Positions 17,115 through 25,227 of a stretch of DNA of 64,000 nt are shown piece by piece (the first letter of the stretch is position 1; every line of letters begins with the position of its first letter). The stretch spans positions 62,001 through 126,000 of the forward strand of contig UCKU01000034.1 in NCBI GenBank assembly GCA_900473185.1, written 5' to 3'. The translations under genes were made by a program, and so were the position numbers. This DNA comes from Hyphomicrobiales bacterium. GTDB taxonomy: Bacteria; Pseudomonadota; Alphaproteobacteria; Rhizobiales; Rhizobiaceae. The notes beneath the pieces were generated by a model. It searched no databases. It was not told the DNA's origin and saw nothing but the letters and a program-made list of their open reading frames with translations.

Positions 17115-18224
17115 TCAGGCGTCGACGGTCTCGGCGCCGGTGCGAGCCGGGGCGACGAGGCCTGTGCCGGTGTCGGCCGAATAGAGATGGATCGAATCCT
17201 GATCGATCGCGATGCCGATCCGGTCGCCGGTCTTCAGCGAGACCGAACCGGTCATGGCGACGGCGAAGGGCAGGCCATCGATATCGGCATGCACGACGCG
17301 GCTTGCGCCCAGTTCTTCGATGAAGTCTGCGGTCGCAACGAGGGCACCCGGTGCATCCGGAGAGACGAGGCGGGCAGCTTCGGCGCGTACGCCGAGAACG
17401 ACGCGTTGGCCGGCAAGCTGCTTGCCACGCTCGGCCGGAAGGGCGACGGTACGGCCTTCATCATAGATGAAGGTGCCATTTTCGTTGACGCGGCCCTCCA
17501 GCAGGTTCATCGCCGGCGTGCCGACAAAGCCGGCGACGAAGCGGCTTGCAGGATAGTTGTAGACTTCTTCCGGCGTGCCGACCTGTTCGACATTGCCGGC
17601 ATTCATGACGATGATGCGGTCGGCAAGGGTCATGGCCTCGTTCTGGTCGTGCGTGACGAAGATCGAGGTGGCGCCGAGGCGGCGATGCAGGCGGCGGATT
17701 TCCGCGCGCATGGCGATACGCAGCTTGGCGTCGAGGTTCGACAGCGGCTCGTCGAAGAGGAAGACCTTCGGCTCGCGGATCATGGCGCGGCCCATGGCGA
17801 CGCGCTGGCGCTGACCACCTGAGAGAGCGGCCGGGCGGCGTTCCAGGAAGGGCTCGAGGCTGAGCGCCTTGGCGACATCGGCGATGCGACGGTCACGTTC
17901 GGCCTTCGGCACGCCGGCGACCTTGAGCGCATAGCCGATATTCTCGGCAACGCTCATATGAGGATAGAGCGCGTAGTTCTGGAAGACCATGGCGCAGCCG
18001 CGTTCACGCGGCTCGAGCTGGTTGACCACGCGTCCGTCGATGGCAATTTCGCCCCCGGTGATTTCTTCCAGGCCGGCGACCATCCGCAACAACGTGGACT
18101 TACCGCAGCCGGACGGACCGAGGATGACGATGAATTCGCCCGACTGGATTTCGAGATCGACGCCATGAACGACGGCGTTCTTGCCATAGTTCTTTTTCAC
18201 GCCACGGATGGAGATCGGTGCCAA
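17115..18224 (-). CDS. ugpC: sn-Glycerol-3-phosphate ABC transporter ATP-binding protein
   Basis: 369 residues of the MalK/UgpC family. Walker A GPSGCGKST is at residues 36-44, with LSGGQRQRVAMGRAMIREPKVFLFDEPLSNLDAKLR containing the signature and Walker B. A C-terminal regulatory TOBE/OB region follows (about residues 235-369). It powers uptake of glycerol-3-phosphate and glycerophosphodiesters with UgpA, UgpE and UgpB. The gap to ugpE is 13 bp. Confidence 0.93.
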   Translation of the reverse strand: MAPISIRGVKKNYGKNAVVHGVDLEIQSGEFIVILGPSGCGKSTLLRMVAGLEEITGGEIAIDGRVVNQLEPRERGCAMVFQNYALYPHMSVAENIGYALKVAGVPKAERDRRIADVAKALSLEPFLERRPAALSGGQRQRVAMGRAMIREPKVFLFDEPLSNLDAKLRIAMRAEIRRLHRRLGATSIFVTHDQNEAMTLADRIIVMNAGNVEQVGTPEEVYNYPASRFVAGFVGTPAMNLLEGRVNENGTFIYDEGRTVALPAERGKQLAGQRVVLGVRAEAARLVSPDAPGALVATADFIEELGASRVVHADIDGLPFAVAMTGSVSLKTGDRIGIAIDQDSIHLYSADTGTGLVAPARTGAETVDA

Positions 18225-18237
18225 GGGTCTGTTCCTT

Positions 18238-19152
18238 TCACTTCTCGGTGGAGATAAGGCCGCGCACGAACCAACGCTGCATAAGGATGACGAGGATCAG
18301 TGGCGGCGACATGATGATCAATGTTCCGGCCATCGCGACGTTCCAGTCGGGCAGGCCGAATTCGGAGGGGATGAGTGTCTTGAGCTGAGTGACGGCGATG
18401 CCGAACTTCGGATCGGTCGTAATCAGCAGCGGCCAGAGATACTGGTTCCAGGCCCAGACAAACATGATGGTGAAAAGTGCAATCATGTTCGGACGCGACA
18501 GCGGCAACAGCACGTCCCAGAAGAAGCGGACGGCACCCGAGCCATCCATCTTCGATGCTTCTGCAAGCTCATCGGGAACCGTCAGGTAGAACTGGCGGTA
18601 GAGGAAGGTACCGGTCGCGGTGGCGACCATTGGCAGCACGAGACCCGGATAGGAGTTCAGAAGACCCCATTCGAGCTTGATCTGGATGCCGGTGACCTGG
18701 GCGACAAGCCAGCTGATGCCGGTGACATCAAGGATCGCCTGGAAGGGTTGAAGCGCATTGGCGGCGATCGAATAGGTCGGCACGATGCGCACTTCCAGCG
18801 GCAGCATCAGCGTGATGAAGATGATCCAGAAGATCAGATAGCGGCCGCGGAAGCGGAAATAGACGATCGAGAAGGCGGCCATGGCCGAGAGCATGACCTT
18901 GCCGGCACCGACGGTTGCAGCGAAGATGACGCTGTGAAAGAGCTTGTTGCCAAGATCGGCGCGAACCCAGGCAGTCTGCACGTTCTCCCAGAAATGGCTG
19001 CTCGGAACCAGCGGCAGCGGCACGCGGTTGACGGTCTCGAGATCAAGCGTCGATGCGACGATGACGATCAGGAAGGGCAAGAGTGCGATCACCAGGCCGA
19101 GTGCGAGTAGGGTGTAGCAGGCGAAATTGAATATTGGCGTGCGTTCGATCAT
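18238..19152 (-). CDS. ugpE: sn-Glycerol-3-phosphate ABC transporter permease
   Basis: 304 residues. A membrane segment lies near the N-terminus (ALGLVIALLPFLIVIVASTL), with about five more spans. The EAA loop TVPDELAEASKMDGSGAVRFFWDVLLPLSRP contacts UgpC. It is the UgpE/MalG-type permease and lies 10 bp after ugpA. Identification rests on the family pattern plus the convincing UgpB encoded upstream. Confidence 0.92.
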   Translation of the reverse strand: MIERTPIFNFACYTLLALGLVIALLPFLIVIVASTLDLETVNRVPLPLVPSSHFWENVQTAWVRADLGNKLFHSVIFAATVGAGKVMLSAMAAFSIVYFRFRGRYLIFWIIFITLMLPLEVRIVPTYSIAANALQPFQAILDVTGISWLVAQVTGIQIKLEWGLLNSYPGLVLPMVATATGTFLYRQFYLTVPDELAEASKMDGSGAVRFFWDVLLPLSRPNMIALFTIMFVWAWNQYLWPLLITTDPKFGIAVTQLKTLIPSEFGLPDWNVAMAGTLIIMSPPLILVILMQRWFVRGLISTEK

Positions 19153-19162
19153 GTTTGCGACC

Positions 19163-20047
19163 TCACTTGTAGTGCACGCGCCGCTCGATGAAGCGGAACT
19201 GGAAAATGGTGAGCAGGATGACGAGCCCCATCAGGATCATGGATTGCGCTGCAGCGCCGGAATAATCGAGGCCCCTAAAGCCGTCGAAGTAGATCTTGTA
19301 GACCATGAGATCCGTGGCGCGCGCCGGACCGCCCTGGGTCATGACGTCGACAATACCGAAGGAATCCTGGAAGCTTTCGGTGATGTTGATGACGAGCAGG
19401 AAGAACAGCGTCGGTGTAAGCAGCGGCAGCTGGATATCCCGCATGCGGCGCAGCGGCCCGGAGCCGTCCATGGCGGCCGCCTCGATCAGCGAGCGTGGAA
19501 TGCCCTGCAGTGCCGAAAGGAAGAAGATAAAGTTGTAGCCGATATATTTCCAGGAAAAGGCGATGACGACGGCGATCATGGCGTCCTTGCCGTCGAGCGC
19601 CGGGTTCCAGAGGCCCGGCCAGACCTGGTTGATGACCGACAGAAGACCAGCCTCCGGCGCCAGGATGAAGCGGAAGGCAAGGCCGAGAGCGGGAGCGGCA
19701 ATCGCATAGGGCCAGATGAAGACCGACCGGTAGATTTTATGGCCGCGCAGTTCACGATCCGTCAGAAGCGCCAGGATGAGCGCTAGCCCCATGGCGATAA
19801 CAGTCGAACTGAAGCCGAAGATCATGCTGCGAATGACGGAGTCCCAATAGATCGGGTCGCTTAGCAGCAGTTTGAAATTGTCGAAACCGACCCAGGCATT
19901 GCCCCCGCCCCATGGCTGCTCGAGCGTGAACGCCCAATACAGCGCCTGCGCGCTCGGCCAGTAGAAAAAGACGAAGATCAGCAGCAGCATCGGAAATGCA
20001 AAGAGAAGGCCGATTGTCGTCGAGGAGAAAGTGACGCGCTTTTCCAT
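19163..20047 (-). CDS. ugpA: sn-Glycerol-3-phosphate ABC transporter permease
   Basis: 294 residues from the ATG at 20047 (MEKRVTFSST); the frame is open further upstream, but the membrane-protein homology starts here and an AGGACG site precedes it. It has an N-terminal span (IGLLFAFPMLLLIFVFFYWPSAQALYWAF), about six helices, and the EAA loop GIPRSLIEAAAMDGSGPLRRMRDIQLPLLTP. It partners with UgpE. Confidence 0.92.
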   Translation of the reverse strand: MEKRVTFSSTTIGLLFAFPMLLLIFVFFYWPSAQALYWAFTLEQPWGGGNAWVGFDNFKLLLSDPIYWDSVIRSMIFGFSSTVIAMGLALILALLTDRELRGHKIYRSVFIWPYAIAAPALGLAFRFILAPEAGLLSVINQVWPGLWNPALDGKDAMIAVVIAFSWKYIGYNFIFFLSALQGIPRSLIEAAAMDGSGPLRRMRDIQLPLLTPTLFFLLVINITESFQDSFGIVDVMTQGGPARATDLMVYKIYFDGFRGLDYSGAAAQSMILMGLVILLTIFQFRFIERRVHYK

Positions 20048-20126
20048 GAGTGGTCGTTTTCGTCCTGGTTTGGTTCTGGCGCGGGCGGCGATGTCGCTTC
20101 CGCAGCCGGTAGGGAATGTGCAAAGA

Positions 20127-20158
20127 CGCACCCGGCACGCCAAAGCGGTCCGGGTGCG
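20127..20158 (-). terminator. Hairpin between ugpB and ugpA
   Basis: 9-bp inverted repeat (CGCACCCGG and CCGGGTGCG) with a 14-nt loop, followed on the minus strand by TCTTTG. It lies 16 bp after the ugpB stop. The weak T-run suggests partial termination or transcript 3'-end protection rather than full termination. Confidence 0.55.
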
Positions 20159-20173
20159 GCTCATATCAGTCGA

Positions 20174-21532
20174 TTAGGGGAGCTGAACGCCCTTGTACGT
20201 CTGCTGGAAGCGACGCAGGAGCTGGTTGCCGCGATCGGCAGCAGAGTCGAGCGAAGCCTGGACATCGGCATTGTTGACGAAGATTGCCTGCAGGCCGTTA
20301 GCGATTTCGGTGCGGACCTGGAGCAGGCCACCGAGACGGATGCCCTTGGCAGAGGTGTCGCCAGCCGGGGAAGCGGTCAGGCTCTGAATGGCGAGTTCGC
20401 GACCGGCATAGGGAGCCTTGTCGTAGAAGCCCTGCTTCTTCAGGTATTCGAAGCCGGAGTTACGAACCGGGATGTAGCCGGTAACGGTTGACCAGGTGAG
20501 CGCTTCTTCCGGCTTTGCGATGAAGTTGAAGAAGGCAGCAGCAGCCTTGTATTCGGCATCCGAATGACCCTTCAGAACCCAGAGCGAAGCGCCGCCGACG
20601 TAGGAGCTGTGACGCGTCGCGTCGCCATAGGTCGGGAGCATCGAAACGCCCCAGTTCATGCCCTGCTTGGCGGTACGGCCGACGTTGCCATGATCGCCAA
20701 CCGAGGTCAGGATGACCTGGCAATCGCCAGCAGCGAAGGCTTCAACGAAGGTCTGGCCGACAGCCTTGTTCTTGATGACGGCGAGCTTGTTGTCGTACCA
20801 GGACTTCAGGTCCTTCACGTAGCTGACGAGCATCGGGTTCTTGTTGAACACCAGTTCGGCGTCGAGGCCTTCAAAGCCGTTCTTCTTCGTAGCGATCGCT
20901 TCGCCGTTGACGGCTTCGAACTGCTCGATGTACTGCCAGACTTCGTTGTTGGAGATGTCGAAGCCGAGCGGGCAAGCATAGCCTGCGTCCTTGAGGGCCT
21001 TGAAGTCTTCGCCTGCTTCCTTCCAGGTTGCCGGAGCATGGTCCTTGCCGATCTTGGCGAAGGCGTCCTTGTTCCAATAGAGCAGAGCCGTCGAGGAGTT
21101 GAAGGGGAAGGAGTACATCTCGCCCTTCGACGTTGCATAGTAGCCGGCGATACCGGAGAAATAGTCCTTCCAGTCAACATTGTAGCCCATGTCGCTCATG
21201 AGCTTGTTGGCAGGGTAGTAGGCGCCCGAAAGCATGATGTCGAGCGTGCCGGCATCCGAAACCTGAGCGATGGTCGGCTGCTTACCGGCGCGGAAGGCAG
21301 CGATCGTATTCTGCAGCGAGGCGTCGTAGGAGCCCTGGCTGGTGCAGACGACTTCGTAGTCGCCCTGGGACTGGTTGAAACGGTCGCACTGTTCCTGAAC
21401 GCGCTTTGCGATGTCGCCCGAGTTACCGAACCAGAAATCAATCTTGGTCTTTTCGGCGGCGGCGGCAGGACCAGCAGCAAGGAAGGCTGTAGCGAGAAGG
21501 GCGCCTACGGCGCCGAGAAGCTTGGCTTGCAT
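20174..21532 (-). CDS. ugpB: Periplasmic sn-glycerol-3-phosphate-binding protein
   Basis: 452 residues from the ATG at 21532 (MQAKLLGAVG), which puts a GAGGG site at the right distance and a signal peptide ending AAGPAAAA at the front; the open frame runs on to 21574. Family-1 binding protein with strong UgpB traits: PFNSSTALLYWNKDAFAKIG, YVGGASLWVLKG, GLRLG-like IRLGGLLQVRTEI, and the near-terminal AADRGNQLLRRFQQ that closely resembles E. coli UgpB. It delivers glycerol-3-phosphate or glycerophosphocholine to UgpAE. Pho regulation is likely (see the Pho-box entry). Confidence 0.92.
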   Translation of the reverse strand: MQAKLLGAVGALLATAFLAAGPAAAAEKTKIDFWFGNSGDIAKRVQEQCDRFNQSQGDYEVVCTSQGSYDASLQNTIAAFRAGKQPTIAQVSDAGTLDIMLSGAYYPANKLMSDMGYNVDWKDYFSGIAGYYATSKGEMYSFPFNSSTALLYWNKDAFAKIGKDHAPATWKEAGEDFKALKDAGYACPLGFDISNNEVWQYIEQFEAVNGEAIATKKNGFEGLDAELVFNKNPMLVSYVKDLKSWYDNKLAVIKNKAVGQTFVEAFAAGDCQVILTSVGDHGNVGRTAKQGMNWGVSMLPTYGDATRHSSYVGGASLWVLKGHSDAEYKAAAAFFNFIAKPEEALTWSTVTGYIPVRNSGFEYLKKQGFYDKAPYAGRELAIQSLTASPAGDTSAKGIRLGGLLQVRTEIANGLQAIFVNNADVQASLDSAADRGNQLLRRFQQTYKGVQLP

Positions 21533-21606
21533 GAGAACCCTCGAAAAATAGGACGCGCCCCCTCTTGAGCGCACGCCCTATTAACTGGTTCAATTTGCGG
21601 TAACCA

Positions 21607-21624
21607 ATGAAGTTTCTATGACAT
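21607..21624 (-). promoter_or_regulatory. Candidate Pho box upstream of ugpB
   Basis: On the minus strand the site reads ATGTCAT-AGAA-ACTTCAT. This fits the PhoB layout of two 7-bp CTGTCAT-like repeats separated by 4 bp: the first repeat matches 6 of 7, the second is weaker. It lies 75 bp upstream of the ATG. ugp genes are PhoB-controlled in several proteobacteria. Confidence 0.45.
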
Positions 21625-21645
21625 GAATAGAGTAGAAGGTTTCCG

Positions 21646-21675
21646 TCACAAAATATTCATGTGCAAATTTTGTGA
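21646..21675. promoter_or_regulatory. Inverted repeat upstream of ugpB
   Basis: Perfect 9-bp arms TCACAAAAT (21646-21654) and ATTTTGTGA (21667-21675) with a 12-bp spacer, directly upstream of the candidate Pho box. The same arm sequence occurs before the class II aldolase gene near 49490 and 49527. A shared regulator is possible. Confidence 0.4.
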
Positions 21676-22055
21676 ACTTTTCATTGAACATCGATGCCTT
21701 GAGTTTCCGTGCTTCACTGGCGTGATCGCCTATATTCCGTTTCTATATGAAATATAGCTCGAATGGTGAAAGCTGCCGTGCCTATTCAATTCTATTAATA
21801 GCCATTATTATTAGGTCGATTTCAGAAATCTCTGGAAAGCTCGACCAGAAACAACCTGCTGTCAGGAGAATTCGACCTCGGAAATAGCTTTGCACAGCTG
21901 TGCGTTGAGCCGCAAAAATACGACATATGGTATTCATTTTGCGACATTTCGATCATTTTGCCTATTTCTTGGGCGCTTCCGGTATCGGTGAACCGCGTAT
22001 CCAAGTTCCTGCGCCTGCCGGTTTCTCGCTGTCGCCTGACCGGGCCAGAGGCCAA

Positions 22056-22904
22056 TCATCCTTCATGCGCCAGTTTTCCGGCCTCCAGAATGCGTTTTGC
22101 GAGTTTCAGATGCGGCATGTCGAGCATGCGCCCATCGATCTGGATGACGCCGGTGTCCGGTGAGGTGGCGAAGGCAGCCACGACCTTTTCTGCCCAGGCG
22201 ATCTCCGCCGCATCCGGTGTAAAGGCGTGGTTGATCGGTTCGACCTGGCTTGGATGGATCGCCATCATCCCCGAGAAACCATCGCGTCGGGCGCGAGCAG
22301 CATAGGCCGCGACACCGTCGAGATCGCGGAAGTCGGGATAGACGGTCTCGATGGCAGGAACCGCTGCGGCGTGCGCGCCAAACAACACCAGGGAGCGGGC
22401 CAACTCATAGGGGGCGGTATAACGTCCGTCTGCCTCGCGGGCGGTCGCAGCACCGATGGCGGCAGGAAGATCTTCCGCGCCCCAAGTGAGCCCGAAGAGA
22501 TGAGAGGCGACATCCCTGTAGCTGCCGATCTCGAAGATGGCGGCCGGTGTCTCCGTCGCGATCGGCAGGATGGGAACAGCGGATGACAGGCGGCCTGCGA
22601 GCTGGCGCACCGAAGCTGCGCCTTCGGCCTTCGGCAACATGATCGCGAAGGGATTGATATTGCCGAGCGCAACGAGATCGTCTTCACAGGCTGACGTGGT
22701 GAGGGGATTGATGCGAATAACAAGCGTCGCATCGGTTGCGCGGCGTGTGACGAAGTCGTGCACGGCGTCTCGCGCCACCTGCTTGTTCTGTGCGGAAACG
22801 GAATCTTCCAGATCGAGGATGACGGCATCGGCGCCGGAGGCGAGTGCCTTGTCGAAACGCTCCGGCTGGTCGCCGGGCACGAACAGCAGCGAGCGCAGCC
22901 TCAT
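22056..22904 (-). CDS. CitE/HpcH-family CoA-ester lyase, probable 3-hydroxy-3-methylglutaryl-CoA lyase
   Basis: 282 residues from the ATG at 22904, which gives a 4-bp ATGA overlap with the MaoC gene. CitE-like TIM barrel with RSLLFVPGDQPERFDKALASGADAVILDLEDSV, RINPL, MLPKAEG, GAEDLPAAIG and MAIHPSQVEPIN. The metal-binding Glu and Asp are present. It ends the operon ivd, mccB, mccA, maoC. In that place it would cleave HMG-CoA to acetyl-CoA and acetoacetate, replacing the unrelated LiuE/HmgL lyase. A similar CitE beside leucine genes exists in Mycobacterium tuberculosis (Rv2498c). The specific activity is inferred. Confidence 0.85.
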   Translation of the reverse strand: MRLRSLLFVPGDQPERFDKALASGADAVILDLEDSVSAQNKQVARDAVHDFVTRRATDATLVIRINPLTTSACEDDLVALGNINPFAIMLPKAEGAASVRQLAGRLSSAVPILPIATETPAAIFEIGSYRDVASHLFGLTWGAEDLPAAIGAATAREADGRYTAPYELARSLVLFGAHAAAVPAIETVYPDFRDLDGVAAYAARARRDGFSGMMAIHPSQVEPINHAFTPDAAEIAWAEKVVAAFATSPDTGVIQIDGRMLDMPHLKLAKRILEAGKLAHEG

Positions 22905-23353
22905 GATGGCTTCACCTGCAGCATGGCCGTGCGCAGGCACTGGCAGACGATCTCGTTTCGCTGATTCAGCGTGATATGCTTGAACACGACGATCCCGGCA
23001 TCGGGCCGCGAGTTGGAGCGCCTGAGCTCCGTCACCTCGGTTTCCACACGAAGCGTATCACCGATGAAAACCGGCTTCGGCATCGTCACTTTGTCGTAGC
23101 CGAGATTGGCGACCAGCGTGCCGAGTGTCGTGTCACCAACCGAGAGGCCGACGGTGAGCGCGAAGGTGAAGGTGCCGTTGACGACGATGCGGCCGAATTC
23201 CGTAGCCGCCGCATAATCGGCATCGAGATGCAGTGGTTGCGGATTATGGGAGAGCGTCGTGAAGAGCAGGTTGTCGGTTTCCGTGACCGTGCGGCGGATC
23301 TCGTGGGCAACCCGGTCGCCGACCGTCCATTCGTCGAAGTAGCGGCCGGCCAT
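22901..23353 (-). CDS. MaoC-family enoyl-CoA hydratase, probable 3-methylglutaconyl-CoA hydratase
   Basis: 150-residue single hotdog domain. The R-hydratase motif appears as TLSHNPQPLHLDADYAAAT, then FGRIVVNGTFTFAL. The usual catalytic Asp of the SGDxNPxH motif is Asn here and the following Asn is Gln, a form I associate with hydratases of C5 dicarboxyl-CoA esters (mesaconyl, itaconyl type). It shares one base with the stop of mccA and overlaps the CitE gene by 4 bp. In context it should hydrate 3-methylglutaconyl-CoA to HMG-CoA. Family call firm, reaction inferred. Confidence 0.85.
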   Translation of the reverse strand: MAGRYFDEWTVGDRVAHEIRRTVTETDNLLFTTLSHNPQPLHLDADYAAATEFGRIVVNGTFTFALTVGLSVGDTTLGTLVANLGYDKVTMPKPVFIGDTLRVETEVTELRRSNSRPDAGIVVFKHITLNQRNEIVCQCLRTAMLQVKPS

Positions 23354-25218
23354 CAGTGTTCTTCCTTCATGACGCTGACGACGAGTTGGTTTTCCGAGAC
23401 CCGGGCGCCCACGGAAACTGGCAGCTTGCCGACAATGCCGTCAAAGGGTGCGCGCAGCGTATGTTCCATCTTCATCGCCTCAACCGTCAGCAGCCTGTCG
23501 CCTTTGACAACGTGATCGCCCTCCGCGACATCGACGGAAATGACGAGGCCCGGCATTGGCGAAAGGATTGCGCCATCGCCGGCGCCCTGATGCGCTTCGA
23601 CTTCACTGGCGACGGGAAGGCCGATCGGCCAGGCATTGCCGCCATCGAAGAGGACCACGGTATCGCCGGACCTGACGGCATTGGTGTCGAGGCTCGGGCG
23701 CACATGCCCCCAATAGAGATGGTCGCCGATGCGGACGCGCGTGCGGCTATCGCTTGCTCCTGATATGCGCAGGCCGGCGAGGGCCGACCAGGGATCGGTC
23801 TCTTCCTTTGCTGCCAAGGCTGTCGCCGCCCTGTCGATAGTCGTCTCGTCGGGCTCCTTCGGCAGCAGGGCCTCACCGTGACGGTCGAGAAAGCCCGTAT
23901 CGAGATTTGCCGCGCGGAAATCCGCATCGGCGGCGATACGGGCGAGCAGGCCGGCATTGGATTTCACCGGCCAGATTTCGATGCTTTCGCAGGCCCTGGC
24001 GAGCCTGGCGAGGGCTGCGTCACGATTTGGGCCGTGAGCGATGATCTTGGCGATCATCGGATCGTAGAAGGCGGTGATCTCGTTGCCTTCCTCGACGCCG
24101 CTGTCGACCCGGACATTTTGGGGCAAGCGCAGATGATCCAGGCGGCCGATCGAGGGCAGGTAGCCGGCAGCAGGGTTTTCGGCGTAAAGGCGGGCCTCGA
24201 AAGCCCAGCCGTTGATGAGGATATCGTCTTGCCCCTTCGGCAGCGGCTCGCCGGCGGCGACATTCAATTGCCAGAGTACCAGATCCTCACCGGTGATGGC
24301 TTCGGTGACAGGGTGTTCCACCTGCAGCCTCGTGTTCATCTCCATGAACCAGATACGATCCGGGCGCAGGCGCTCCGAGGCATCGGCAATGAATTCGATG
24401 GTGCCGGCCCCGACATAGTTCACCGCCTTCGCAGCCCTGACCGCCGCCTCACAGACTGAGGCGCGGGTGGCGGCGTCGAGGCCGGGGGCGGGGGCTTCCT
24501 CGATCACCTTCTGGTGCCGGCGCTGCAGCGAGCAGTCGCGTTCGAAGAGGTGGACGCAATTGCCGAAGCGGTCGGCGAAGACCTGCACCTCGATATGGCG
24601 CGGATTGGCGATATAGCGCTCGATCAGCACGCGATCGTCGCCGAAGGACGAGGCCGCCTCGCGGCGGCAGGAGGCAAGCAGTTCAGCAAAGTCCTCTCTT
24701 CGGTCGACGCGGCGCATGCCCTTGCCGCCGCCGCCGGCGACAGCTTTGATGAGCACGGGATAGTCCGTCGCATCGGCCTCGGCAGCGAGCCTTTCTTCGC
24801 TCTGATCCGCTCCCATATAGCCAGGTGTGACCGGCACGCCAGCGGCCTGCATCAGCTGCTTGGCAGCATCCTTCAGCCCCATGGCACGGATCGCGGCAGG
24901 TGGCGCACCAACCCAGATAATGCCGGCATTCTCGACGGCTTCGGCAAATTCGGCATTTTCCGACAGGAAGCCGTAACCGGGATGGATTGCGGCCGCACTC
25001 GTCCTGCGGGCGGCCTCCAGAATACGCTCCTGTGAAAGATAACTTTCGCGAGCAGGCGCTGGGCCGATGGCAAGAGCCTCGTCCGCCTCTGCCACGAAGG
25101 GCAGGCCGGCATCGGCATCTGAATAAACAGCAATGGTGCGGATGCCGAGGGCCTTCGCCGTGCGGATGATCCGACGAGCGATTTCACCCCTGTTGGCTAT
25201 GAGCAAGCTTTCCATCAT
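23353..25218 (-). CDS. mccA: Methylcrotonyl-CoA carboxylase biotin-containing (alpha) subunit
   Basis: 621 residues. The biotin carboxylase part opens with LLIANRGEIARRIIRTAKALGIRTIAVYSDADAG; the ATP-grasp loop is AVAGGGGKGMRRV; and the active-site segment is EMNTRLQVEHPVTEAITGEDLVLWQ. A C-terminal biotinyl domain carries EAMKMEHTL with Lys583 as the biotin site. The beta subunit is encoded immediately upstream (9-bp gap). With isovaleryl-CoA dehydrogenase in the same operon, 3-methylcrotonyl-CoA is a better substrate guess than propionyl- or geranyl-CoA. Confidence 0.92.
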   Translation of the reverse strand: MMESLLIANRGEIARRIIRTAKALGIRTIAVYSDADAGLPFVAEADEALAIGPAPARESYLSQERILEAARRTSAAAIHPGYGFLSENAEFAEAVENAGIIWVGAPPAAIRAMGLKDAAKQLMQAAGVPVTPGYMGADQSEERLAAEADATDYPVLIKAVAGGGGKGMRRVDRREDFAELLASCRREAASSFGDDRVLIERYIANPRHIEVQVFADRFGNCVHLFERDCSLQRRHQKVIEEAPAPGLDAATRASVCEAAVRAAKAVNYVGAGTIEFIADASERLRPDRIWFMEMNTRLQVEHPVTEAITGEDLVLWQLNVAAGEPLPKGQDDILINGWAFEARLYAENPAAGYLPSIGRLDHLRLPQNVRVDSGVEEGNEITAFYDPMIAKIIAHGPNRDAALARLARACESIEIWPVKSNAGLLARIAADADFRAANLDTGFLDRHGEALLPKEPDETTIDRAATALAAKEETDPWSALAGLRISGASDSRTRVRIGDHLYWGHVRPSLDTNAVRSGDTVVLFDGGNAWPIGLPVASEVEAHQGAGDGAILSPMPGLVISVDVAEGDHVVKGDRLLTVEAMKMEHTLRAPFDGIVGKLPVSVGARVSENQLVVSVMKEEH

Positions 25219-25227
25219 CGCGCCACC

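Larger units (their letters stand above)
21533..22055. other. AT-rich intergenic region carrying the ugpB promoter
   Basis: 523 bp with no convincing gene and clearly lower GC than its surroundings. It contains the putative Pho box at 21607-21624 and an inverted repeat at 21646-21675 (listed separately). The part from about 21680 to 22055 shows short frames only. Confidence 0.55.
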
